Source: Apophysomyces variabilis
Taxonomy: Eukaryota > Mucoromycota > Mucoromycetes > Mucorales > Mucoraceae
NCBI GenBank assembly: GCA_002749535.1
Contig: MZZL01000409.1
Coordinates: 3,364,160-3,428,159 of the forward strand
DNA: 64,000 bases
Direction: 5' to 3'
Shown here: in pieces, positions 1 through 10,510 of the stretch
How positions within the stretch are numbered: position 1 is the stretch's first letter
How the letters are laid out: the number at the start of each line of letters is the position of its first letter
Made by a program: the position numbers and the translations under genes
The notes under the pieces: generated by a model
The model's database searches: none
Told to the model about the DNA's origin: nothing
The model's input: only the letters and a program-made list of their open reading frames with translations

Positions 1-930
1 ATTATTCGAAAGAATGGACATGCAAATAACAAGCAAGAAAAGATGGAAGATGTTTTTAATGCATTCGAAAACCTTGACGATGACTATCCCGGCTATCTTT
101 GTAATCCGATGAATATTCATCCACAAAGCTTTTGCATTGCATTTCACTCTCCTGTGATCGCTGGTCCTATCAGCCTTGCAAAGTTTTCCATGTTGACGGA
201 CGTCACTTTCAACTGCTTCCTGGAAGGATACTATTTGTGCTTCACAACAGTGTACCTTGAAGGACTGGATCGTTTCTCGGTAGCTTTCCAAGCGGTGCTG
301 GGCGGTCAGACCTATAGGCATTACGAGGAATATTTCACCGCGCTATTCAATACGTACAATATCCAGTTTACAGCAGAGAGCAACTTCAGCGGACTGGTAG
401 TCGATTTATCTTGGGCGCAACGAAATGGATTCTGCGCTGCCTATAGGAAGCGTACTGGGAACGACGATGGGTACAAATACCTTAACGGCTGCTATAACCA
501 TTTCATGCAATCGGTTCAGAGAGTGGCTATCAACCATGCTGTTGTTGAACCAGAGAAAGAGGGGATCTTCAGACAATATGTCTCCACGATGTATGAAACA
601 AGCAGTATACATATATTCAATGGCGCTGTTTCTGCTATGAGAGAAGAGTTTCCCAATGCAAGCAACTGGATAGACCGGTGGTCAAACGAGAGGACGGCAG
701 GCATGATTTTTAAATGCTACAACTCTGTCAACAAGACATTGCAAGGGAGCACAGCCCGTACAACGAATGGGATTGAGTCCTTGCATAATAGATTGTATAC
801 TGTTATTCAAAAGAGGAAGCCTCTTTTGCCGACCTTAACCCAAATCTTCATGTGTTTACGCTCAGAGGAGGTTGCAGTCATACAGTCCCAGAAGCTTTTG
901 CCGGTTAGATACGTCCAGTCAAAGAAGTAA
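1..930 (+). mobile_element. Mutator-like (MULE) transposase, 5'-partial
   Basis: Open frame from the window edge (first ATG at 43) to a stop at 930, so the N-terminus probably lies outside. The protein has the order of a MULE DDE transposase core: a first acidic block TDVTFN, then the hydrophobic strands after it, a second block VVDLSWAQRNGF (D followed by an S.A helix), a C..H pair in GCYNHF, and a late NGIESLHNRL block that would supply the catalytic Glu. These would cut and join DNA at terminal inverted repeats. No SWIM zinc finger is visible before the stop; basic peptide blocks at about 976-1110 and 1330-1450 could be remains of the C-terminus, but they sit in different frames. Family assignment rests on motif order. 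The element looks degenerate. Confidence 0.6.
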
Positions 931-1626
931 GTTATATACCATATGGCAATTTTCATCATTTATGGACATATCTGTTTAAAAACCGAAAAGAAAAGCAAAG
1001 TCATACGTGAATGATGGACGTGCACCGGACACAACTAAAACGCTCATTGACAGAAAACGTTGTAGAGATAGCTCGAATAGAGCAAGATGTATGTGCACAT
1101 GAGAATAGCTCGAGGCAAAACTAACCATTGACATAGTAGAAGAAGCTGATACAAAAATATCGAATGATTCAAAGCTTATTTGCAAAAGACGTAAAATAGG
1201 TAAGAACCACATACGGCTGGCAACTGAGATGTAGTGCCTATTGAAGATAATTTATCTATTCTGCAATATGATTTAGAAAATATTTTGTACGAAAAAAAGA
1301 AGAAGAAGAAAAAGTAAAAGAGAGAAAACGTACCGAAATGGTTCGACACAGGGCAGAACGAGCAGCGCGCCTGTCCGACCTCAAAGTTAAGCACAAACGC
1401 CAAAAAAAAAGCTTGAAGCTGAAAGGAGAGCTAAGAGAAGAGAAATAGTACAAGCCCCTACGAAAAACGGGTCAACGTATGATCGATGCTGTGTCAGTAG
1501 TTTATGATATGACACTTTAATGTAGTGAACACTCTAACAACGAAGAGACCAAGAAACCTGACGGAAAAAAAAGAAAAGTGCGAAGTACTACTAGCTATAT
1601 TATAAGCTTACACTTGGTTTCGGATC

Positions 1627-2811
1627 ATGTCATTAACAGTTCTATTTATTACAGAGAATGGACACGAAGCACTGTATCTTCCTAACAAACGCTTCGTATT
1701 TTCTCATCCTTATACAAAACTACTAGCATTGGACGTACTGAATGAAGAAGACGCGGCTGTACCGCCAGATGACGCCAAGAAGAAACCTGAGCACTCTATG
1801 AAACTCAAACAGAATGAAATATAACTCCTGTTAATTGATTCTGTCTTTGAACTTCTGATGAGGGTTGTACTTCCAGCCATTCCCGAACCATCTGTGGTCG
1901 GCGAGGAAGCTCGTACAAATGACTTCTTATTGCGCGCTCTATTGAAGCTGACAGAGCAGTTAGATTTTGTTAAGGGTATCGAAACTGCTAGGGACCACGT
2001 TTGGCAGCATGGCATTTCATTCGGGTTCATAAAAGGTGGATTCAATGATCCTTTGAACGTGCTTCACTACCTGTTCGATAACTCGTGCGATCGATTGTCT
2101 GACACCAATCGTAACTACTTCGCATTTTCGACACAAAATACAGTTAACAAAATCACTTTGCCAAAGGGGCCTGGGACTGTTTGGGACGCTGAGGAAATCA
2201 CACCTGCTAAACCTTCCAACGTCATATATCGACATCCCCTTATATACTTGTCGGATGATTTTATTGAAGAGCATGGACTGGATACTCCGAGGAACTCCAA
2301 TGCCGACCGGGATACAGCACTTACACTCTTGCTAACTAGACCATCCATTGAAAGACATGGACGGTATAATGGAGTGCTCGAGCAGCAGGAAATTGTGAAC
2401 TATCCCCATGTCTTCTTTCTTATCAATCCGTCAATCAGTTCCAGTGATCGCAAAATTAAGCAAGAGGAAAGAGCAGCGGCACAACTGTCGTATCCTAAGC
2501 TTATTAAGATCGGCAAACGAATGTACACTCTGATTGGCCGCATTGTTTCGAGAAAAGCTGCCGGAGAACATTTCTGGTGTGTCTGCTCCATCAATGAGGA
2601 AACCATCAAGGTCGATAATTTGGCGCCTCAAGCCAGAGTTCTAAAACAGGACATACATGGCAAAACCAAGAACATTATATCTGTTATATATCGCCTTCTT
2701 GATGAAGAACATCAGTGGAACATATCACTGAATAAGTGGTATAAACGAAAAGACCGACCTGCCATTTTGAAGAGGCACAAGAAAAGGGTACAGCGGCTGT
2801 TAGAAAAATAA
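1627..2811 (+). pseudogene. Transposon-associated ORF broken by one in-frame stop
   Basis: One reading frame runs from 1627 to 2811, interrupted only by TAA at 1822-1824. Translation resumes at once with plausible protein (LLLIDSVFELL) in the same frame, so this looks like one protein of about 394 codons with a nonsense mutation. The downstream part holds KGGFNDPLNVLHYLF and, near the end, TLIGRIVSRKAAGEHFWCVC followed by a basic tail. The layout is reminiscent of ubiquitin-hydrolase-like accessory domains of some transposons, where a His box follows a hydrophobic strand, but I see no matching Cys box, so no activity is claimed. Its position just after the MULE transposase suggests it belongs to the same element. 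Confidence 0.4.
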
Positions 2812-2924
2812 AAAACCAGATCTATAATTTTACCATTTACGAAACGTCCCTAGGTTTGGAAATAGTTGATACATATATTACTTACACGTCAACTAGACTT
2901 TTAATGCATCGTTTTATTTTCTAA

Positions 2925-3330
2925 CTTAAAGTACCCCAGCACACAAAAGCAAATTGTACACCAAAACCACGTCAAAGTATACCTTATAAATTAAGCGTAC
3001 ACATCTTTCCTATGAAAACTACACCTTATTGTAGGAAAAATACGGAAAAATACACCATTTTCTTTTGTTTACTCCTTAAGAATGCATAAAAAATGGTATC
3101 ACATCTTTTAGGCTGATAATAGACGTATTACGGTTCTTGTTGGAGGGTATAAATCTGTGTTGGAAGAGTAGCAAACATACACCTGAAGTAGCGTAGAATA
3201 CGTACAAATTACACCAAAGTTCCGAAAAAGGAAAATACAACTCCAATAATGGCTAAGTACACCAAAAATGATGTCGAGGTACCCCAAAGTGACGTAAAAC
3301 TACACCAAAATTTACCACACTCCTGTATTG
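2925..3330. repeat. Cluster of TACACC / TACCCC short motifs
   Basis: About 400 bp after the transposon ORF carry many copies of short related motifs: TACACC or TACACCAAA, and TACCCC in GTACCCCAGCAC and GTACCCCAAAGTGACG. Copies recur every few tens of bases, mostly in the same orientation. This is the look of subterminal repeats of a DNA transposon, where transposase binds. I could not identify a matching terminal repeat or a target-site duplication inside the window. The alternative is a chance AC-rich stretch, but the density of the motif argues against it. Confidence 0.4.
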
Positions 3331-3547
3331 GCCACGATGGATACACTTAACGTATACTATGATTAGGTATTTTTAAAGCTGTTGTTGATTAATTAAGTTG
3401 CTGGCAAAAAGTTGTTCATTCTGGCATGAAATTTGATATTGAAGCCTTTAATACGAGATCGCATGTCAATTAATTGTCAAGCTAAATAATATCAATAGAT
3501 GGTATCGGCTTAATCTTCACATCACAGGAGTGATTTTCTTTTATAAA

Positions 3548-3565
3548 GCTACGCGTGAGCGTAGC
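3548..3565. repeat. Perfect 7-bp hairpin with GTGA loop
   Basis: GCTACGC and GCGTAGC flank a four-base loop GTGA. The stem is perfect and GC-rich inside an AT-rich neighbourhood. Possible roles are a transposon end, a transcription stop structure or a binding site; nothing in the surroundings decides between these. Confidence 0.45.
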
Positions 3566-3792
3566 ATATCCTGATTGAGATTTAAAGTGACTATCGGTAT
3601 CTCAAGAGAGCTATATATGAGACGTATTTAGGTTGCGTTATACGAAAGAAATGTAAAAGCTATTATGATTTACATTTGTTTCAAAATAGTTGATAGTGAA
3701 TGAAGAAAAATGCATCTCTTTTTGCAGTCTTTATATATTCGTGCTCGCTGTAGTTGACTGATCCTGAAAGCTTTGTCATCCGATGTCATTCT

Positions 3793-3995
3793 TACTATAT
3801 CAAGACAGAAAGGCATCTTGGCAAATTGGCCTTTGCAAGGAAGTGAAGCTTTTTAAGAGATATTTGTAATTTGAAGGGCTTTTTTACTATATCAGGAGGG
3901 GAAAGTGATCTTGGCAGAAAGCAAAGTCTTTTGTGCCTGATCTTTTTATTACCATATTAAGACAGCGAGGCGATCTTGGCAGGAAGTATAGGGCT
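3793..3995. repeat. Three imperfect spaced repeats
   Basis: Three copies of a roughly 35-45 bp unit begin near 3793, 3885 and 3950. Each starts TA(C)(T/C)ATAT(C/T)A, then a GA(C/G)AG-like block, and ends (G)(C/G)ATCTTGGCA. The spacings are about 92 and 65 bp. They sit in a stretch with no gene between the transposon relic and the small membrane-protein gene, and may be decayed transposon sequence. Confidence 0.45.
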
Positions 3996-4252
3996 TTATT
4001 GACTGAAAATGAGACTCAACCGTATGAGACCCAGATGAGACCCAGATGAGTCTCAGAGGGGAAATACCAAGGTATTTTCAAAGGTATTTTTCACATTTTA
4101 GTAGGGAGACGAAAAAATACTGTTTCAAAAAGGAAATCTGCCAAGGAGATTGCAACTCCGAAGGGGAAATTTTTGAGTCCCAGTTGAGTCTCGCGGTTCA
4201 GATACTGTACTGCACCGTCCTAAATGGTCTGTATCGACATTTCGATAACATA

Positions 4253-4740
4253 ATGCGTAAGCAAAATTCGAATGGTAGCTCTTCGACTATGAATGCTGGA
4301 AGGAATCATTATCGTGCGAATGTACGTCATCCATTGCAAGAGGTGTACTCTTCATTACCACAGCTTGCCATCTCCATCGCTATCCTGTTTGTTACTCAAA
4401 ACACGGAAGCCAGTGTCAACAAGTAAGCTCAGTCCGGCTAATGTGAGTAGAGCTAACTTAGATTATTAGAGGGTGGGTTTTCAACATCGCAACGTTGGCC
4501 TTGGCAGTTCTGGGTTCTGTGTTCGCCTATCTCCAAATAACGCGAGCTTCATACAAGACCTGGAAACAGGATGCAAGAACGCGCCGTTGCATCCAAATAG
4601 CAACAATTGCGTCCATAATTGCATATGTAGGATACCATTTTGCCTTATGGCATGTTTACGGGTGGGGAACACCCGTAGTGATCTTGGCTGCATTTGTCGC
4701 TATATTTACAGTTTTGCATATTATCACTGCTTTCTTTTGA
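4253..4740 (+). CDS. Small multi-pass membrane protein, two exons
   Basis: Proposed exons 4253-4422 and 4470-4740 (146 aa). The intron starts GTAAGC, has a GCTAAC branch-like site and ends ATTAG; splicing joins two open frames in phase. The N-terminal 35 residues are polar. They are followed by LPQLAISIAILFV, then a segment around IATLALAVLGSVFAYL, a basic loop KTWKQDARTRR, and two more hydrophobic stretches (IATIASIIAYVGYHFALW; VVILAAFVAIFTVLHIITAF), giving about four transmembrane helices and almost no C-terminal tail. I do not recognise the family. The start ATG is the one closest upstream of the polar head; the frame is open further upstream, so an earlier start is possible. Confidence 0.5.
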
Positions 4741-5146
4741 TTATGAACAAAGGACAGAAGATATGTTGGCGATCGTATTCAAATACCGTTTTTTCCTGGT
4801 AAATCTTTTAAGTGATTTGAGGTTTATCATGGCTTGCCCTTTGACATCGAATCATATGCCTTGGTTGTGTTCGTTGCATGTCACCCAAACCTGCTGAATC
4901 TACCTGTAGTAGTACTGGTTTAGGTAACATTCCCGGATGTCTGTGTGGCTTAGACATCGCCTAAATTTCTTTGCATTGTGGCTCTTGCAGGTTCAAGTAC
5001 GACCATTCCATGGTGGGGCTATCGTAGGTACTCAGTATTAAGTACAGTAACTGAAATCTTAACAGCGGTCATTTCCTCCTTAATGGCGAGCTGCTAGACC
5101 TGAGACGCTTTTCAAATATGATTTGGCGATTTTCAAGAAGCTGCAT

Positions 5147-5494
5147 ATGAAACAGAATTATGAGCTCGCTCAGATGAACGCAGCGTATGCCCAAAAGATA
5201 AAAAACCTCGAAATGAGTATTAGTTCCTTAAGGACGGAAAATTTGGAGCTTAGACAAGAGTTAATTCATGCTAAACGAGAGAAAGAGCAGAAACAGAGAA
5301 AGGAAAAACGGACAAAAGAGAAACGAAGGAAAGCAAAACAGACGAGAGTAAATGATCTAGGACCTCTCCTGCCGCAAGCCGACCGTACTTGCACACGGAG
5401 TAAAAGGAACCGAGCTACGGTATCTTATACTTTACCCAGCGTCAAACAAAAACTTAGAAAAGGTGATCCTTTTACGTTCGGCAATAACGAGTAA
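5147..5494 (+). CDS. Shugoshin-like protein, compact
   Basis: The frame is open from 5084 to the stop at 5494; the only in-frame ATG near the N-terminus is at 5147. The first part, FKKLHMKQNYELAQMNAAY and then KIKNLEMSISSLRTENLELR, follows the shugoshin N-terminal coiled coil, whose family pattern is (KK..L.QN.EL...N......I..LE.....L..EN..L). A very basic linker (KEKRTKEKRRKAKQ) follows. The C-terminus RTCTRSKRNRATVSYTLPSV plus a KLRKGDPF end matches the conserved shugoshin C-terminal basic motif (R.SRR....SY.LPSL..KLRRGD). Shugoshins protect centromeric cohesin by recruiting PP2A-B56 and bind phosphorylated H2A through the C-motif. At about 116-123 aa it is much shorter than usual, with almost no middle region. 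The family aligns upstream of M5147 (FKYDLAIFKK), so a further 5' exon is likely. Confidence 0.6.
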   Translation: MKQNYELAQMNAAYAQKIKNLEMSISSLRTENLELRQELIHAKREKEQKQRKEKRTKEKRRKAKQTRVNDLGPLLPQADRTCTRSKRNRATVSYTLPSVKQKLRKGDPFTFGNNE

Positions 5495-6181
5495 ACCACA
5501 GACACATTCCGTAAATGGTGTATCAAGTAGGTAGATGAGGATATATCTAGTATGTGACTGCATGGTGAACAGGTCATAAATGCTCTGCTTGATACTAAGT
5601 GTGAATATGGATATGGAGAACTGTAGAGTCTCACGAATTGAACGCGATTAGCGCATATGATGGAGATTCGATACGTCTTACCGAGGGCTGCTATGTCTTT
5701 TATAACAGCAGCATGGATCTCGCAAATAGTTCGGCATGTTCTATATACCAAATTTTTTGAATATCATTTTCTTCCCAGGCACTTAAGTTATGCATGTTAT
5801 TGATGGAGGGGCTGTACTGAGAAATGAATGAAGGGCCTTTATGTCCTATCGAGTCTAAGTACAATCAGCCACCGACCATTTAGAGATCCGTCATCCGGCG
5901 ATGGTGAATGTTCCGGACAAAGGGGTACAGGTGAGTTTCAGTTTCCGATGGATGAAAAGGGAGATGTTGTCCGAGAGAAAGGGAGGTGCGAACAGTTAAG
6001 TCCGAGGGAGAGGGGCGTCCCGAATTTTTGTCGTTTATTCAAAGAAAAAAAATCTTTTTTTGTTCGGCTCTCCTCCTTTTCCATATAAGCTTTTCTTCTT
6101 CGTCGTGTTGTTGGAGCGACAAGACAAAGAGAATCTGTACAGAAGCAGCTTGCATATCATCTATTCTTCATTTCGCCCGTC

Positions 6182-9100
6182 ATGGATCAAAACACCGTCT
6201 ACCAACTCTTTGTCGCTACTTATCACCCCGATCCCAATGTGCATAAGCAGGCTGAATTAAATATTCGAAACGTAAATCGTCCATTCTTGCGCGCTTATAC
6301 ATATACATAAAAACAACCCTATTCAACCTCAAAGCTCTTTTTGTAGATTGAAACACATAATGGTTTTCTACCTGTAGTTCTACAGATCCTCGCCTCCGAA
6401 GAACTCGACTTGGGTGCTCGTCAAGCAGGTAAAAAAAAAAAAAGGAAACAACGAAGACCCTTATTTAAAAATCTCTTACGAAATATGTAATCCCTTATAT
6501 TCCCCCAATAGCCGCAATTTATTTCAAAAATCGCATGAACAAAGCTTGGGACAAATCCAGACAAGTCGCTAATCCTATCAACGATGAAGATAGAAACATG
6601 GTTAAACAGACCATTCTGCAAGCCCTGGCCACTGCACCAAATGCAGTAAAGTAAGTAAACAGCTTAATCCGTTCGACATATTTCTCTTTTTTCCTAACAC
6701 CATCTGCAGAGTTCAATTAACGTCGACCTTAAATACCATCCTGAGCAACGATTTCCCTGAACAATGGCCTAATTTTGTAAACGAAGTTCAAAACTTTCTA
6801 TCCTCCTCGGATGTACGACTAGTATATGTGGGTTTGCTGGCATTACGTGAAGTGGTCAAGGTGTACCGGTAAGTAAACCATATCCTAAAGCCTCAGCCTG
6901 AAGTTCCTGAGCCTGTCCTTGTTCAGATGGAAATCTATGGAGCGACGTGATCCACTAAAGGAAATCATCAAGCTTACTTTCCCCGGAATTCAAAGTATCT
7001 GCGCGAACTTGATAAATAACGACAGCATCGAGGCTGCTGAAATGCTCAAGTTAGCTCTCAAGATTTACTACTCAGGTACTCAGGTAAGAGCTAGAGAAAA
7101 TGGCTTGACATAAAAGCACAACTCTAAGTTCTTGTTTTTCTTTAAGATGGAGCTTCCAAAATTCCTGCAAGATCCATCGTCACTTGTGCCATGGGGAACC
7201 CTGTTTTTGCAACTGGTTGACAAGCCGATCCCTATGGAAGTTTTACCTGCTGACCTAGAGGAACGTGAAAAGTACCCATGGTGGAAGACTAAAAAGTGGG
7301 CCTATCATTGTTTGAATCAGATTTTTACAAAGTACGGAAATCCAGCCTTGCTTCCAGCTAGCTCTTCAAAATACACCGGCTTTGCAAAGAATTTCGTCGC
7401 CAATTTTGCACCCAACATTTTGCAGACTTATTTGAAGCAGGTTGAAGGTTGGATCAAGAAGGAGATCTGGATTTCTAGTAAATGTTTGGCTTTGACCGCT
7501 GCATTCTTTGATGACAGGTGAGAAAATTGGTTGGATGAAGCAGACAGAGCAATTCTAATGAGCATTTGCTTCAGTATTAAGCACAAGATTACGTGGCAGC
7601 TTTTGAAGCCTCATACAGAAACACTGGTGGCGCACTTTATCTATCCTCAGTTGTGCTTCTCCAAAGAAGACGAAGAGTTATGGACAGAGGACCCGGTCGA
7701 ATATGTTCACAAGAAAGTCGATCCTCTTGAGGACATACATTCACCACAAACCAACGCAACCAACCTCCTTATTGATCTTGCGCGTGACCGCAAGAAGCAC
7801 ACGTTCATGGGCATTTTGGGATTTATCAACAATGTCCTCAACAAATACGTGGAAACTCCTGACGAGCAGAAGAATGGTCATGAAAAAGATGGCGCTCTGT
7901 GCATGATTGGGTGTCTTTCTCACCAAATCTTGCAGAAGAAGTCGCCAGTGGCTAATATGATGGAACCTTTCTTCGTTACACACGTTTTTCCCGAGTTTAA
8001 AAGCCGCTTCCCCTTTTTAAGAGCGCGTGCATGCGATATGGCAAAGCATTTTAGGGATTTGGACTTTGCAAACGAGCAAAATCTCGCTACTTTGTATCAG
8101 AACGTATTGGACTGTCTCCGCGACCCAGAACTTCCTGTCAAGGTTCAAGCGGCTTTGGCGTTACAGCCCATGATTCGACATGAAAGCATTAGAAACGCCA
8201 TGGTTCCTAGTTTGCCTTTCATTATGCAAGAACTCCTCAACCTTACCAATGAAATCGATATCGATACCTTAGCGGACGTTATGGAAGAGTTTGTTGAAGT
8301 CTTTGCTGAGCAGTTGACGCCGTTTGCCGTTCAGCTCTGCACGCAATTACGTGATACATTCTTGCGTATCATGGAAGACCTCGCTCAAGCAAACAATCAG
8401 ACGGCCGATGATGCATCATTTAACGGCGACATTGATGAGATGAGTGACAAGACCATGGCTGCCATGGGCGTACTGAAAACGATCGGTACTCTTATCCTGA
8501 GCCTGGAAAGCAGCCCGGATGTCCTTCAACAACTGGAAAATGCCCTGCTTCCTGTGATCACCTACACATTGGAGAACAATATCCTGGATTTGTACGACGA
8601 GATCTTCGAGATCATCGATTCTTGCACGTTCTCTGCTAAGCGGGTTACGCCTACCATGTGGGGTGTATTCGAACTGATCTACAAGGCCTTCAAGGAGTCC
8701 GGTATTGACTATATGGATGAAATGCTTCCCCCCTTGGACAACTACATTTCATATGGCAGGGATGTCTTTGTCAGCAATGAAAACATTCAACGTATGATGT
8801 TTGACATCATCGAAACTGTGATGAAGAGCGATCGTCTGGGTGAAAATGATCGCGTGTGCGCTTGCAAATTGATGGAATCCGTGCTGCTGAACTGCCGCGG
8901 CCAAGTTGACATGGTAAGCTGAAGCATGGAGAAACTGTTTTATACACGAGCTAATGGATGATTCAGTATGTCTCGCCCTTCTTAAATCTTGCTTTCCAAT
9001 ATATCTTTACTGGTTCAATGAAAACGGTTGAATTCAAGGTGCATTGCATTGAAGTGGTAAGTCACAAGTTAGTCTGGCTGATAGAGTGAATAACGCGTGT

Positions 9101-9944
9101 ATTAGGTTGTTAACTGTCTTTATTACAACCCTGCATTGACTCTGAGACTATTGGAAGAGAATCAATGGACTCAAGGTTTCTTCACGTTATGGTTCAATAC
9201 ACTTGATAAGTTCTCTAGAGTGCACGATAAGAAGCTTGTGATCGTTGCTCTGTGTGCTCTCCTTGAATTGCCTGCCGATCAAATACCTGCTTCTTTGCAA
9301 GCTGGCTGGCCTCAGGTGCTGGCTGGTATTATCAACGTATTCCAATCTTTGCCCAAAGCAATTGAAAGTAAGTGACGATCATTTTAAAATGGTTGTTGGA
9401 TCTAACAGTATCGCTATAGATCGGGAAAATATGGAGAAGTTGTACGGTGATGGCATTGATGACGATTTCGATGCAGATGAATTGAACGGTTTGGATGGTC
9501 TCAGTGGCGATGAGGAGGAGGATAATGATGGTAAGATGATTTGGATGGTTGAATTTGCGTTATTTATTTTTTATTTTTTGAATAGATGAGGACGTTCATG
9601 ACCAGGAAGCAGAATATCTGGAATACCTTGCCCAGCAGGCAGCCAACCATTCCAACGAGTCTGAATATGATGACGAGGAAGAAGAAATGGAAGAAGAGCT
9701 TCTGTTTGAATCCCCATTGGACGAAATTGATCCTTATGTTCGTTTCGAGCAGGTGTTCAGAGGTATAAAAAATTGATAACTGTTCTATGTGCAGGGCTAA
9801 AAATTGGGGCATCTAGGCATGCAGCAAGGCAACCCAGCATCTTATACCCTTCTGACAAAGGATCTGGGCGCAGAGCAACAAAACTTTATTATGACGGTGC
9901 TATCCACTGCCGAACAACGCAGAAATCAGCAGACGTCTATCTAA
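6182..9944 (+). CDS. NMD5/SXM1-like: Importin-7/8 family nuclear transport receptor
   Basis: Twelve exons: 6182-6271, 6347-6428, 6512-6650, 6710-6868, 6927-7083, 7147-7517, 7575-8913, 8967-9056, 9106-9367, 9420-9530, 9586-9762, 9817-9944. All join in frame to 1034 aa, close to the roughly 1040 aa of IPO7/8. Karyopherin-beta receptors bind cargo (ribosomal proteins, histones, signalling kinases) and Ran-GTP and carry them through nuclear pores. Family landmarks are AIYFKNRMNKAWD in the N-terminal Ran-binding HEAT repeats, WKTKKWAYHCLNQIFTKYGN, ITWQLLKPH, DELWTEDPVEYVHKK, KKDGALCMIGCL-like DGALCMIGCL, an acidic loop (about residues 890-950) and the C-terminal QQGNPASYTLL and AEQRRNQQ ends. The 57-nt intron at 7518-7574 is needed to avoid a TGA and to restore DDSIKHKITW. 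Confidence 0.92.
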
Positions 9945-10510
9945 TGACAAACTATCATATCCCGTATTAACCCATTCATCATTTTTATATGTACACGAAA
10001 CATCGTAAAAGTTTTGTTCTCTTTTTCTTTCATCCGTCTTTCTAGTAGAGTAATTAGCATTAGACATAGCTTACAAGTAAACATTATCTTAACAAGAAGA
10101 AAATTGCAGGTCTGTAATGGATAAAGTTAGTGATATCCATCTGTCTTGTTCTCAGGTGCTAGCATTTCATTGTCTTTACTAAAACGTTTCAGCAGCAGTA
10201 TGACGACACGATGCATCTTGATATGAGGGGAGTGGAAGGGGTAACCGAGGGAAGGTTTGAATTAAAAAGTTGACCTCTACATGGAAAATACTGGCAAGAT
10301 TCCCGTTTTGATTGGCGTCACTTGACCTCCTTCCTGCTTATTGTTCTTTCATCTTGCGATTGACTATACAGAAAATACCCATATTTTTCATTCTCCTCAA
10401 TTGGGCACGTGCGAAGTGGAAATGAAAGAAATTGTGTCCTCATAACTCAACGATTTTTTCTTTCTTCCCGATAGCTTTCCTACGAGCACAAAGTAAATTC
10501 TTTTGAGTCA

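Noticed and set aside
4046..4252. N-terminal extension of the membrane protein ORF from 4046
   Set aside because: The sequence before 4253 overlaps the short repeat area and looks non-coding; the ATG at 4253 precedes the polar head.
7132..7521. Importin gene broken by TGA at 7519-7521
   Set aside because: A canonical 57-nt intron (7518-7574) with a TTCTAATGA branch site removes the stop and restores the family sequence.
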